Assembly: GCF_029167375.1 (NCBI RefSeq)
Contig: NZ_JARFTP010000017.1
Location: forward strand, 33,338-97,337
Reading direction: 5' to 3'
Source: Tsukamurella sp. 8F
Lineage (GTDB): Bacteria > Actinomycetota > Actinomycetes > Mycobacteriales > Mycobacteriaceae
DNA length: 64,000 nt
Below the pieces are notes generated by a model. The model was not told the origin of the DNA. It saw only the letters and a list, made by a program, of their open reading frames with translations, and did not search any database. Positions 39,441 through 48,032 of the stretch are shown one piece after another. The translations under genes and the position numbers were made by a program. Each line of letters begins with the position of its first letter. Positions within the stretch are counted from its first letter, which is position 1.

Positions 39441-39554
39441 TGACTTCTCCTTCTCAGGGCTGCCGATCGGAGCCTAGCAAGTGTTTGGTTGGTAATGAGC
39501 GGTTCGCCCAGGTTCACCCGCACCGGTCACCCGGCACGTTCGGCGGGGCCGCTA

Positions 39555-40166
39555 TCAGTCGTCTATGACCAGGTCGACCGTCACTTCGAGGCGCTTCTGC
39601 ACGTCGGTCGCCGACGCCCTGTGCGTGACCCAGGCGACCAGGTTCGCCATCCACACGTCCGCGATGAGCCGGAACGCATCACGCTCGCGTGGCGTCGGAT
39701 CGTCCTCACCCATGGCGCGGGCGAACATCGACTCGAGCAGCCTGCCGACCGTCTCCACCTCGGCCGCCGCTGTAGCGTCCGCGAACATGAACGCGCGCAC
39801 CATCGCCTCCGTGAGCAGCGGCGCCCGCTGCAACATGCGGGTGTTGCGCTCGAGCACGAAAAGCACACGCTCCTTGGGCGTCTCACCCGGGATCGGCGAC
39901 TTGTCGAGTTTCTCCTGGGCACTCTCGAATTCGCGCACGAGCCCGGCCACCAGCAGATGGATCTTGGACGGGAAATAGCGATAGAGCGTGCCGAGCGCCA
40001 CGTCCGCCTTCTTGGCGACCGCTCGCATCTGCACCGCTTCGTACCCGCCCTTCCGGGCCAGGGACAGCGTCGCGTCCACGATCCGCTTCCGCCGCTCGCG
40101 CTGAGCCGCCGAGTCGAGATCCTCCCGACTCGGCGCGCCAGCGACCGCCTGCTCGGTGGGTGCCAT
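39555..40166 (-). CDS. kstR: KstR, TetR-family repressor of sterol catabolism
   Basis: A 203-residue TetR repressor. The DNA-binding part RRKRIVDATLSLARKGGYEAVQMRAVAKKADVALGTLYRYFPSK covers about residues 24-67 (given by its ends) and is near identical to mycobacterial KstR. The ligand domain ends ASATDVQKRLEVTVDLVIDD. ATG 40166 was chosen over 40169 because GGAGG is then five bases away. A KstR-like site lies 29 bp upstream, fitting autorepression. In most relatives kstR neighbours fadE34; here it lies directly upstream of yrbE4A. Confidence 0.92.
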   Translation of the reverse strand: MAPTEQAVAGAPSREDLDSAAQRERRKRIVDATLSLARKGGYEAVQMRAVAKKADVALGTLYRYFPSKIHLLVAGLVREFESAQEKLDKSPIPGETPKERVLFVLERNTRMLQRAPLLTEAMVRAFMFADATAAAEVETVGRLLESMFARAMGEDDPTPRERDAFRLIADVWMANLVAWVTHRASATDVQKRLEVTVDLVIDD

Positions 40167-40194
40167 CATCACCTCCGCTCGACTACTGCCAAAC

Positions 40195-40208
40195 GAGAAC
40201 CTGTTCCA
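40195..40208. promoter_or_regulatory. KstR operator upstream of kstR (autoregulation)
   Basis: GAGAACCTGTTCCA fits TNNAACNNGTTNNA except for the first base. It lies in the 118-bp gap between the AidB-like gene and kstR. Confidence 0.72.
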
Positions 40209-40284
40209 GTCTCGGCGAAGACGATAACCGGTGACCTGCCCTCTCCGCAGCCTCGATGCTATTCGCCTTGTTTCAGTCTGTGGG

Positions 40285-41958
40285 TCAGACACGCCTCAGA
40301 ATCGCAGCCAGGTCCGTACCGGCAGGCAGGGTGCCGTACTCGAGCCCGCGGTCCGCGCCCAGCCGCGCGGCCACGAAAGCCTCGGCGACCGGTGCGGGGG
40401 AGAAGCGGACCAGCAGCGACGCTTCGAGCGCGAGCGCCATCGACTCGACGATCGTGCGGGCTCGGAGCTGGGCAGTATCCGCGTCGGCGGCCGCGACCTC
40501 AGCCAACTGCCGGCGTACGCGGTCGAGGTGCGCATCGAGCAGCGGGTGGCCGCCCCGTGCGAGGCCGACCTCGGCGTCGAATGCCGCGACCGATTCGGGC
40601 TCGCGGGTCATCGCGCGCAGAACGTCGAGGGCGATGACGTTGCCCGACCCCTCCCACACGGCCATCACCGGCTGCTCGCGGTAGCGCCGCGCGAGGGGGA
40701 AGCCCTCCGTGTAGCCGTTGCCGCCCAGGCACTCCAGCGCCTCGTACGCGTGATGCGGGCCACGCTTACAGATCCAGTACTTGGCCACCGCCGTTGCGAG
40801 ACGCCGGAATGCGCGCTCGCCGACGTCGGCGTCCTCGTCGTGGGCGCGGGCGAGGCGCATCGCGGTGACGGTTGCCGCCTCCGACTCCAGGGCGAGATCC
40901 GCGAGGACCGAGGACATCGCGGGCTGGTCCGCGAGTGTGCGCCCGAACGCCGCGCGGTGCCGCGCGTGCCACACCGCCTCGGCTACGGCCTGCCGCATTC
41001 CCGCAGCCGAACCCAGGACGCAGTCGAGCCGGGTGCGGGCGACCATCTCGATGATCGTGCGTACGCCGCGACCGGGCTCGCCCACCATCACGCCGACGGT
41101 GCCGTCCAGCTCGATCTCCGACGACGCATTGGACTTGTTTCCCAGCTTGTCCTTGAGCCGCTGGATGCGGAAGACGTTGCGCTCGCCGTCGGGCAGAATG
41201 CGAGGAACCAGGAAGCACGACAGGCCTTCCGATGCCTGAGCCAGCATCAGGAATGCGTCGGACATCGGCGCCGAGCAGAACCACTTATGGCCGGTGAGCA
41301 GGTACTCGCCTCCCGGTCCGCCACGGCCGGCCGCCAGGGCCACGGTCGTATTCGCCCGCACATCCGATCCGCCCTGCTTCTCCGTCATGGACATGCCGAA
41401 GAGCGCCGACGACTTCCCTTGGCCGCCCAGGTCGGGGGAGTAACTACGGGAGAGGGCACGCGGGCGCCAGATCGCGCTCACGTCGGGTTGCAGATCCAAG
41501 GAGGGGATGACGGCGTTGGTCATCGAGACGGGGCAGGCGTGGCCGGGCTCGATCTGGCCGAACAGCATGAAGGTCGCGGCCCGCGCGACGTTGGCACCGG
41601 GTCGCGGATTCGCCCACGCCGACGTGTGCGCCCCATGGGCGATCGCTGCGGACATGATGCGGTGGTACCCGGGGTGGTACTCGACCTCGTCGATCCGTCG
41701 GCCCCATCTGTCGTGCGTCTGCAGGACGGGGGTCACGGTATTCGCAAGCTCGGCGTCGTGCTGGAACCGCCGGGTGCCGACGAGCGCACCGACTTCGGCG
41801 AGTTCGGCTGTGGCCCAATCGGCGTCGTGACGACGCACCGCCTCATCGAGCACGACGTTAGTGGTGTACTCGTTGACGTCTTCGCGGGGGACGGCCTGGT
41901 TCAGTACCTCATGCGTACTGTGCGGCGCAGGATGGACGGCGTTCTCTGTGCTGGTCAC
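40285..41958 (-). CDS. AidB-like acyl-CoA dehydrogenase
   Basis: A 557-residue acyl-CoA dehydrogenase of the AidB type. Seen are GMSMTEKQGGSDVRANTT (about residues 184-201), GHKWFCSAPMSDAFL, RLDCVLGSAAGMRQAV, and YREQPVMAVWEGSGNVIALDVLRA (ends at about 428 and 450), all typical of the group. E. coli AidB binds DNA and responds to alkylation; other members act on acyl-CoAs. The GTG start overlaps the stop of the upstream TetR gene (GTGA), so both are one transcription unit. Confidence 0.82.
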   Translation of the reverse strand: MTSTENAVHPAPHSTHEVLNQAVPREDVNEYTTNVVLDEAVRRHDADWATAELAEVGALVGTRRFQHDAELANTVTPVLQTHDRWGRRIDEVEYHPGYHRIMSAAIAHGAHTSAWANPRPGANVARAATFMLFGQIEPGHACPVSMTNAVIPSLDLQPDVSAIWRPRALSRSYSPDLGGQGKSSALFGMSMTEKQGGSDVRANTTVALAAGRGGPGGEYLLTGHKWFCSAPMSDAFLMLAQASEGLSCFLVPRILPDGERNVFRIQRLKDKLGNKSNASSEIELDGTVGVMVGEPGRGVRTIIEMVARTRLDCVLGSAAGMRQAVAEAVWHARHRAAFGRTLADQPAMSSVLADLALESEAATVTAMRLARAHDEDADVGERAFRRLATAVAKYWICKRGPHHAYEALECLGGNGYTEGFPLARRYREQPVMAVWEGSGNVIALDVLRAMTREPESVAAFDAEVGLARGGHPLLDAHLDRVRRQLAEVAAADADTAQLRARTIVESMALALEASLLVRFSPAPVAEAFVAARLGADRGLEYGTLPAGTDLAAILRRV

Positions 41959-42602
41959 TGTCGACTCCGATCGGGTTGAGGCACGGGGGAGTCCAGTACG
42001 GACTCGGGAATCTGGAGACTGGTGAAGACGACGGTGACCGCGTCCTCGAGCGATCGGGCACTCACTCCGGCGTGCTTCTGGACGGCGATGCCGAAGACCG
42101 CGGACCAGAACGCCCTCGCCTCGACACCCGGCGCGGCGCGCAATTCCCAACCGGTGCGCACCAGCGTGTCCATCAGCGCGCGCTCGCCGGCCTCGTACAG
42201 CTGAGCAAGAGCCGAGTCGACAGCGGGCCGATGCTCGGGGCGGCGACCCGCCAAGAGCATGGCCTCGACGAACAGGCGAACCCTTGCCGCCTCGGCACCG
42301 AGCAACGTCTCGACGAGCGCCTGGGTGTAGGCGCGAACGGTCGTGGTGCGCGCCGCATCGTCCTCCGCTCTACGGCCGGCACGCAGCACGGCACCGCACG
42401 CGACCTCCACGAACAGGGCCTCCTTGGAACCGAAGTAGTACGTCACCTGGTTCGGATGCGCGCCCGCGGCAGCGCAGATCTGCGACAGCGGCACGTCATC
42501 GCCGTCGGACTCGAACAGGTCCGCAGCCGCCCGCAGCAGCGCCGCTCGCGTCTGCTGACCCGCAGCCCTCGTCGCGCGTCGCGCGGGAACGGACGTCGCC
42601 AC
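41955..42602 (-). CDS. TetR-family regulator of the AidB-like gene
   Basis: A 215-residue TetR protein. The helix-turn-helix LSQICAAAGAHPNQVTYYFGSKEALF is at about residues 39-65, with a helical C-terminal domain. GTG 42602 is decided by GAGGAGG four bases upstream. An inverted repeat 12 bp away is the likely operator. It is coupled to the AidB-like gene by a 4-bp overlap. The ligand is unknown. Confidence 0.8.
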   Translation of the reverse strand: MATSVPARRATRAAGQQTRAALLRAAADLFESDGDDVPLSQICAAAGAHPNQVTYYFGSKEALFVEVACGAVLRAGRRAEDDAARTTTVRAYTQALVETLLGAEAARVRLFVEAMLLAGRRPEHRPAVDSALAQLYEAGERALMDTLVRTGWELRAAPGVEARAFWSAVFGIAVQKHAGVSARSLEDAVTVVFTSLQIPESVLDSPVPQPDRSRQ

Positions 42603-42613
42603 CGATCCTCCTC

Positions 42614-42638
42614 GTTTATTGTATGTCAAACAATAAAC
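42614..42638. promoter_or_regulatory. Inverted repeat, likely TetR operator
   Basis: GTTTATTGT (42614-42622) and ACAATAAAC (42630-42638) are perfect reverse complements with a 7-base spacer, AT-rich in a GC-rich setting, directly before the TetR start. Confidence 0.7.
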
Positions 42639-42669
42639 GGCGAGTGCGTTCTGCGCAACGCCGGTCGGA

Positions 42670-42715
42670 TGCACATGTCCATCGCATCGGCCGAGTAGCC
42701 GCGTGGAGATGTGCA
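42670..42715. repeat. Hairpin element on the 3' side of the second DUF559-type gene
   Basis: TGCACATGTCCA (42670-42681) pairs with TGGAGATGTGCA (42704-42715) at 11 of 12 positions, with a 22-base loop. The same two arm sequences, slightly changed, occur on the other side of the gene at 43640-43706. Confidence 0.6.
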
Positions 42716-42737
42716 CCGGGGATGTGGACCGGTGAAC

Positions 42738-43595
42738 CTACGCCGCGGGTTCGGTCCAGCCGCGCCGGGTGAGCGCGGCGTGCACCCGGGCGAGTAGCGT
42801 CTCCCGGCGACGATCCAGATCGCCCGCGACGACGAGCACGACGTGCCAGTCGAGTTCGGTCTGCAGGCGGTTGAGTCGCTCCATGTCGGCGGCGAACTGC
42901 CGCGCGTCGCGGTGGTGCACGCCCTGATACTCGACTGCAACGCAGAGTTCCGGCTCCGCCAGGTCGAGCCGGTAGGTTCCGTCGAGCACCTCCCACTGCG
43001 GGACGAAGCCGCTGAAACCGTTGCGGTGCAACAGCAGCCGCGTATACGTCTCCTCCGGCGACTCCGCGCGGCCGTTCGCCTCCGCCAAGACGGCACGGAC
43101 CCGGTCCGCCCTCCATCGGCGTCGACCGAGCCGCTCCTCGACCCCCTCCACGGTCGTGATCGGCCCCCTGTAGCGGTATGTGCGCAGGCACTGGTCCATC
43201 GCCGCGATCGCGCGGTCGCCGCTGACGTAGCGCGCGAGATCGATGGCCGTCCGCGCGCCGTCCGTGTGGCGGATACCAGCGCTGACGACGATCTCGTCGG
43301 CATCGATCACGCTGCGGCGCGCGATCACATCCTTACGGCGGATCGGTCGCGGGGTCCAGAGCTCCACGGGGCGCTCGTACCCACGCGCCATGAAATGTCC
43401 GTAGAGTCGCGCCGCCGACCAACCACAGAACGCGGCATCGGGGTACAGCTCCGCGATGGCCGACGCGAATTCGGCGAGGCCTATCGGTCCGCTCGCCCTG
43501 ACTCCGTGCGTGACCGCGTTGCGGTGCCGCTCCGCCTCCGATCGGCCGACCAGCTTCACCAGGTCCGAATACCGGTGTACGTCTCCCATACCCAT
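42738..43595 (-). CDS. DUF559/AbiEi-like protein
   Basis: A 285-residue protein. The middle part (FCGWSAARLYGHFM, RSVIDADEIVVSAGIRHTDGARTAIDLAR) resembles the AbiEi-type domain found with DUF559. The C-terminal part (YRLDLAEPELCVAVEYQGVHHRD...DMERLNRLQTELDWHVVLVVAGDL) has the D-x(n)-E-x-x pattern of a PD-(D/E)XK nuclease core (EYQG). Start 43595 or 43589 cannot be decided, as neither has a ribosome site. It is flanked by paired hairpin elements. It is similar in plan to the gene at 18972 but divergent in sequence. Function unknown. Confidence 0.65.
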   Translation of the reverse strand: MGMGDVHRYSDLVKLVGRSEAERHRNAVTHGVRASGPIGLAEFASAIAELYPDAAFCGWSAARLYGHFMARGYERPVELWTPRPIRRKDVIARRSVIDADEIVVSAGIRHTDGARTAIDLARYVSGDRAIAAMDQCLRTYRYRGPITTVEGVEERLGRRRWRADRVRAVLAEANGRAESPEETYTRLLLHRNGFSGFVPQWEVLDGTYRLDLAEPELCVAVEYQGVHHRDARQFAADMERLNRLQTELDWHVVLVVAGDLDRRRETLLARVHAALTRRGWTEPAA

Positions 43596-43639
43596 TAGAC
43601 GCGCCGGCGTGCAGTTCGGATCCCGGACGACCCCTGACG

Positions 43640-43706
43640 TGCACATATCCACAGTCCGGGTGCACGACTCCACACGGCCATTCGGGCGATGCGGTGGAGA
43701 TGTGCG
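43640..43706. repeat. Hairpin element on the 5' side of the second DUF559-type gene
   Basis: TGCACATATCCA (43640-43651) and TGGAGATGTGCG (43695-43706) repeat the two arms seen at 42670-42715, here with a 43-base spacer. CGTGCAC/GTGCACG (43638-43644, 43660-43666) and CTCCAC/GTGGAG form smaller hairpins inside. The rest of 43596-43772 shows no gene. Confidence 0.55.
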
Positions 43707-43772
43707 CCCGACTCGCGGCGGGATGCGATTCGACGACAGCGAGAGCGTCGCTCGTTCGGCTACGGTGGCCCC

Positions 43773-44366
43773 GTGCCGAGCGACGCCACCTCATTCGACC
43801 CCGACGAGCTGGATCCGGGCGCGTTCTACCGCCTGCTCACCGCGTCGATCGTGCCGCGACCGATCGCCTGGGTCTCCACGCGCGCGGCGGACGGGGTACT
43901 GAATCTAGCGCCGTACAGCTTCTTCACAGTCGCATCGACAGCGCCGCCGATCGTGCAGTTCACCTCTGTGGGGCATAAGGATTCGTGGCGCAACATCCTC
44001 GAAACAGGGGAGTTCGTCGTGAACATCGGCACGGAATCACTCATCGAGCAGATGAACCGGACCTCGGAGCACGTCGAGCACGGCGTCGACGAGTTCGCAC
44101 TGGCCGGCTTGACGCCGGAACGCAGTGCCACCGTCGCACCGCCGCGGGTGGCAGAGGCACCCGTGTCGATCGAGTGCACCAAGCACCTGATCCTGGACGT
44201 CGGCAACTGCGCGGTGATCCTCGGCGCGGTCCGGCACGTCGCGGTCGCGCGCTCGATCCTCGCCGACGACGGCCTGCCCGACTTCGCTCGGCTCGCGCCT
44301 CCGAGCCGGCTGGGCCGCAGTGAATGGGGCCTGACGCCCGCCACCGTCGAGCACGAGCGGCCGTAG
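43773..44366 (+). CDS. Flavin reductase-like (FMN-binding split-barrel) protein
   Basis: A 197-residue protein of the DIM6/NTAB flavoprotein family (YRLLTASIVPRPIAWVSTRA near residues 19-38, NLAPYSFFTVASTAPP, DSWRNILETGEFVVNI). GTG 43773 was chosen because homology begins just after it; the open frame to 43689 does not look conserved. The reaction is probably FMN reduction or flavin-dependent redox chemistry; the substrate is unknown. The MBL-fold gene follows 36 bp later. Confidence 0.78.
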   Translation: MPSDATSFDPDELDPGAFYRLLTASIVPRPIAWVSTRAADGVLNLAPYSFFTVASTAPPIVQFTSVGHKDSWRNILETGEFVVNIGTESLIEQMNRTSEHVEHGVDEFALAGLTPERSATVAPPRVAEAPVSIECTKHLILDVGNCAVILGAVRHVAVARSILADDGLPDFARLAPPSRLGRSEWGLTPATVEHERP

Positions 44367-44402
44367 CCGCCGCACGACAGGAGATGGCAGGATCTGCAGG
44401 AT

Positions 44403-45011
44403 ATGAGCGCACGCATCGACCACGCCGTCACGAGCGGTACGTTCTCCCTCGACGGGCAGACCTTCGACGTCGACAACAACGTCTGGGTGATCGGCGACGA
44501 CACCGAGGTGATCGTGCTGGACGCCCCGCACTCGGTGGACGACATCCTGGCCCTTGTAGGCGACCGCACTGTGAGAGCGATCGTCCTCACGCACGCACAC
44601 GACGACCACTGCCGCTGCGCGCCGGCCCTGCGTGAGGCGACCGGTGCACCCATCCTGCTGCATCCCGACGACCGACCGCTCTGGGAGCTCACGCATCCCG
44701 GTGATACGTGGGACGACGACCTCGCGGACGGGCAGGAGATCGCCATCGCGGGTACGACCCTGAGAGTGCTGCACACGCCCGGACACGCGCCCGGCGCGGT
44801 GTGTCTGTACGCGCCCGACCTGGCAGCAGTGTTCTCCGGCGACACCCTGTTCCACGGGGGGCCGGGCGCTACCGGACGCTCGTTCAGCGACCGACCGACT
44901 ATCGAGAGTTCCATCCGCGCCAGGCTGTTCGCCCTCCCACCCGAAACGGTCGTGCACACGGGGCACGGAGACGACACCACCATCGCCGCGGAGCAGGCGA
45001 CGCTGGGCTGA
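44403..45011 (+). CDS. MBL-fold metallo-hydrolase (glyoxalase II-like)
   Basis: A 202-residue metallo-beta-lactamase fold protein with full metal ligands: THAHDDH (His64, His66, Asp68, His69), His in HTPGHAPG, Asp in FSGDTLF and the last His in HTGHGDDT. The size and motifs fit small glyoxalase II-like thioester hydrolases. It probably shares a transcript with the flavin reductase-like gene. Substrate not shown. Confidence 0.82.
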   Translation: MSARIDHAVTSGTFSLDGQTFDVDNNVWVIGDDTEVIVLDAPHSVDDILALVGDRTVRAIVLTHAHDDHCRCAPALREATGAPILLHPDDRPLWELTHPGDTWDDDLADGQEIAIAGTTLRVLHTPGHAPGAVCLYAPDLAAVFSGDTLFHGGPGATGRSFSDRPTIESSIRARLFALPPETVVHTGHGDDTTIAAEQATLG

Positions 45012-45038
45012 CACCGCCCCGACGTCGCCTGCTCAGGG

Positions 45039-45833
45039 CTACTTGATCTCCGACCGAAGGATCCGGATTATTCCGAGCGCCAACGGTATGCCGATCCAGA
45101 TCATGGCGGACACGGCGAGCCGCGCCCATTCGATGCCCGACGCCCAGTCACCCGTCTGGAAGGGCTGGTTCGTCGATGTGGTGTCGATCCAGCGGCCGAG
45201 GTGGTCCCGGAACCAGGGCACCACTCCAGCGACGATGCCCATCGCCGACGGCAGCGCGAAGTAGGCCACGACCGCGCCGGGTGTATTGAGGATCAGGGCC
45301 GCGAAGCCGAATCCGACGAGCAGCCCGAACACCTGAATGGTGAGCGAGTTCACGAGATCCGCGCCTGAGAAGTTCCACGCGCCCGCAGGAGCTCCGTAGA
45401 CGACGCCGGCAAGGACGTTCGCGAGTGCCCCGATCACAAGGGCGAACACGACCGCACCGATCGCGGCGATCAGGGAGGCGCCGAGTTTGGCCAGTACGAC
45501 CCGCTCGCGTCGCGGTTCCATCGTGAACGTCGCGAGCGCGGTGCGCTGGCTCCATTCGGCCGTCACCAGCATGATCGCGAGGATCGGGAGGATGACCGAC
45601 GTAGGCATGTTCATCACGGTGACGAACCCGCTGAGGTCGAGCTTCTCCGGGCTGTTCCTGCGCGCGATCAGCATGACGACCGCGACGACCAGCGAGATCA
45701 CGCCCATCGACGCTACGAGCCAGAACCCGGCGCGGGTATCGACCAGCTTGCGTAATTCGACGCGGACCAGTCGGCTGAGCGGAATCGGCGCCGACCGGCG
45801 CTCGACGGTGTTCTGGGGCGTGAGGGTGGTCAT
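45039..45833 (-). CDS. ABC-2 type transporter permease
   Basis: A 264-residue membrane protein with about six hydrophobic segments (LVASMGVISLVVAVVMLIA, ILPILAIMLVTAEW, LIAAIGAVVFALVIGALANVL and others). The N terminus LVRVELRKLVDTRAGFWL is typical of ABC-2 permeases. The ATG overlaps the ATPase stop (ATGA). It exports an unknown compound, possibly a drug or lipid. Confidence 0.8.
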   Translation of the reverse strand: MTTLTPQNTVERRSAPIPLSRLVRVELRKLVDTRAGFWLVASMGVISLVVAVVMLIARRNSPEKLDLSGFVTVMNMPTSVILPILAIMLVTAEWSQRTALATFTMEPRRERVVLAKLGASLIAAIGAVVFALVIGALANVLAGVVYGAPAGAWNFSGADLVNSLTIQVFGLLVGFGFAALILNTPGAVVAYFALPSAMGIVAGVVPWFRDHLGRWIDTTSTNQPFQTGDWASGIEWARLAVSAMIWIGIPLALGIIRILRSEIK

Positions 45834-46744
45834 GCGGGAACTCCTAGGTGTGCGGGCTGCTCGCGCTGTGTCTGTTGGGTCAGCTGAAGGAAGATCTCCT
45901 CGAGGCGGGCACCGTCGCCGGCGCGGAGCTCGACGAGCTGGATGCGCGCCTCGAAGGCGATCCTGCCCACGTCGGCAGGCGATGCGTCGACGGTGAAGCC
46001 ACCGCCGGCGACCTTCTCGGCACGTAGGCCGGCGGCGTGCAGAGCACGCCACAGAGCCGTGTCGTCGGTGGCCGCCACGCGAGCGCCGGTGCCGGCCAAC
46101 AGTTCCTGCTTGGTGCCCTGGGCGACGATCCGTCCGTGCCCGATCACGACGATGTCGTCGGCGACGATCTCGATCTCGTGCAGTAGGTGCGAGGAGAGCA
46201 GTACCGTGCCACCGCGGTCGGCGTAGTCGCGTAACAGGGTACGCATCCAGTGGATGCCGGCGGGATCGAGACCGTTGGCCGGCTCGTCCAGAATGAGGAT
46301 CTCGGGGTCACCGAGCAACGCGTTGGCGATGCCGAGCCGCTGCCGCATGCCGAGCGAATAGTTGCGGACGCGGCGACGCGCCTCTTCGGCGTTCAAGCTC
46401 ACCATCTCGAGCACCTCGTCGACGCGCGAGCGAGGCATACCGAGCGTCATCGCCGTCAGGGTCAGGACCTCAGCGCCGGTACGACCGGCATGTTGCGCGG
46501 AGGCGTCGAGCAGGACGCCCACCCGGGTGGCAGGATTCGGAATGCCCGAGTACGCCCGGCCACCCACTGTGGCCGACCCCGACGTGGCCGGGGTGAGGCC
46601 CGCGATGATCCGCATCGTGGTGGACTTCCCGGCGCCGTTCGGCCCGAGGAACCCCGTGACCTGGCCAGGTTTACATACGAACGAGACATCGTCGACGGCG
46701 GTGTAGTCGCCGTAGCGTTTGGTGAGATTCTCGACTGCGATCAT
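45830..46744 (-). CDS. ABC transporter ATP-binding protein
   Basis: A 304-residue ATPase. Walker A GPNGAGKST is at about residues 35-43, the signature YSLGMRQRL at about 132-140, Walker B ILILDEPANGLDP at about 151-163, and the H-loop SSHLLHE. The C-terminal 90 residues are an extra domain of the kind seen in antibiotic and lantibiotic exporters. Start 46744 is chosen on homology; 46753 is possible. It is divergent from the two-component system at 46860, which probably regulates it. Confidence 0.85.
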   Translation of the reverse strand: MIAVENLTKRYGDYTAVDDVSFVCKPGQVTGFLGPNGAGKSTTMRIIAGLTPATSGSATVGGRAYSGIPNPATRVGVLLDASAQHAGRTGAEVLTLTAMTLGMPRSRVDEVLEMVSLNAEEARRRVRNYSLGMRQRLGIANALLGDPEILILDEPANGLDPAGIHWMRTLLRDYADRGGTVLLSSHLLHEIEIVADDIVVIGHGRIVAQGTKQELLAGTGARVAATDDTALWRALHAAGLRAEKVAGGGFTVDASPADVGRIAFEARIQLVELRAGDGARLEEIFLQLTQQTQREQPAHLGVPA

Positions 46745-46859
46745 GCATTCCATGCTGGACGTGTCGAACGGCGCGCACATCGGCCGCTCGCACATTCCGA
46801 CCCCCGCCGAAAGTAGGGGATCCGAGTAGCCGCCGGACGGACGCATTCGAAGCGTCGGC

Positions 46860-48032
46860 GTGACTAACGTGGTCGGAGTGCGCCCCGAGGACTACCAGCC
46901 GGCCCTGACGAGATGGGGGCACCTGTGGCGCTTCGGTCTGGCTCTGGTCCTGTCGGTGCTCTCATCGGCCCCCGCCACGGCCGAACGCTTGGCCCACGCG
47001 CGCTGGTGGCTGGCCGGCGACATCGCCATCGGCTGCGTCTGCTTCGTCGTCGTGCGATGGCGACGGCGATACCCCGTCGCCGTCGCGACCTTCACGACTC
47101 TCGCGGGGCTCGTGTCGGCGGCTGCATCCGGCGCGTCGGCGCTCGCGATGGTGTCACTCGCGACGCGGAGACGCTGGCGGGAGATCGTGCCGCAGGCCCT
47201 GCTGGCGTTCGTGTGCGGCGCGGTCGCGCAGACGTACTTCCCCGGCGCCGACTCCTCGCATGCCCTCATCAACACCGGTGCGATGGCGGCGATCGTGGGT
47301 CTCATGATCGCGTGGGGCATGTATATCGGGTCCCGCCGCGAGTTGCTCGCCAGTTGGCAGGCGCGCGCGCAGTCGGCCGAGGACGAGCAGGCGGCCAAGG
47401 TGCAGCAGGCCCGAACCGCCGAGCGGGCCAGGATCGCGCGGGAGATGCACGACGTTCTCGCACATAGGATCTCGACAGTGCACATGTATGCCGGCGCGCT
47501 CGCATACCGGGAGGATCTACCTACCGCGCAGGTTCGCGAGACCGCCACCGTCATCCAGGAGACCTCGCATCTCGCGCTCACCGAGTTGCGCGAGGTACTC
47601 GGTGTGCTGCGGGAAGGGCCGGGCGACGCAACGCCCGAACGGCCACAGGCGTCGCCCGCCGACATCGACGGGCTCGTCGACGACAACCGCGCGACCGGGA
47701 TGCATATCGAATACGCGTGCTCTGCCGATCTGTCTCACGCGCCCGCAGCCCTCGCCCGCACCACCTACAGATGCCTACAGGAGGCACTGACCAACGCCCG
47801 GAAGCATGCACCGTCGGCGACGGTGCATGTGCGGATCCGCGGAGCCCAGGCGTCAGGCATGGAACTGGAGGTGGTCAACGCGCTACCGCTGGCGCCGACA
47901 CCGGTTCCGGGCTCGGGCCTGGGGCTGGTCGGGTTGGCCGAGCGCGTCGAGCTGGCGGGTGGTAGGCAGACGACGCGCATCACCTCTGACGATCGCTTCG
48001 TCCTGACGGTGTGGCTACCGTGGCAGGCATGA
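46860..48032 (+). CDS. Sensor histidine kinase (LiaS/DesK type)
   Basis: A 390-residue kinase with about five to six N-terminal membrane helices, a HisKA_3 dimerisation helix with His197 in AREMHDVLAHRIS, and an ATP-binding domain with the N-box EALTNARKHA and GSGLGLVGLAERV. No extracellular sensor domain is evident, so it may sense the membrane or the neighbouring transporter. The start GTG 46860 is uncertain; GTG 46878 is an option. It overlaps the regulator by 4 bp. Confidence 0.83.
   Translation: MTNVVGVRPEDYQPALTRWGHLWRFGLALVLSVLSSAPATAERLAHARWWLAGDIAIGCVCFVVVRWRRRYPVAVATFTTLAGLVSAAASGASALAMVSLATRRRWREIVPQALLAFVCGAVAQTYFPGADSSHALINTGAMAAIVGLMIAWGMYIGSRRELLASWQARAQSAEDEQAAKVQQARTAERARIAREMHDVLAHRISTVHMYAGALAYREDLPTAQVRETATVIQETSHLALTELREVLGVLREGPGDATPERPQASPADIDGLVDDNRATGMHIEYACSADLSHAPAALARTTYRCLQEALTNARKHAPSATVHVRIRGAQASGMELEVVNALPLAPTPVPGSGLGLVGLAERVELAGGRQTTRITSDDRFVLTVWLPWQA

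Noticed and set aside
37441..39477. A 678-codon open frame on the plus strand
   Set aside because: It is antisense to mce4A, yrbE4B and yrbE4A, which have clear membrane and MCE motifs and overlapping starts. The translation is His/Asp/Arg-rich low-complexity sequence typical of GC-rich shadow frames.
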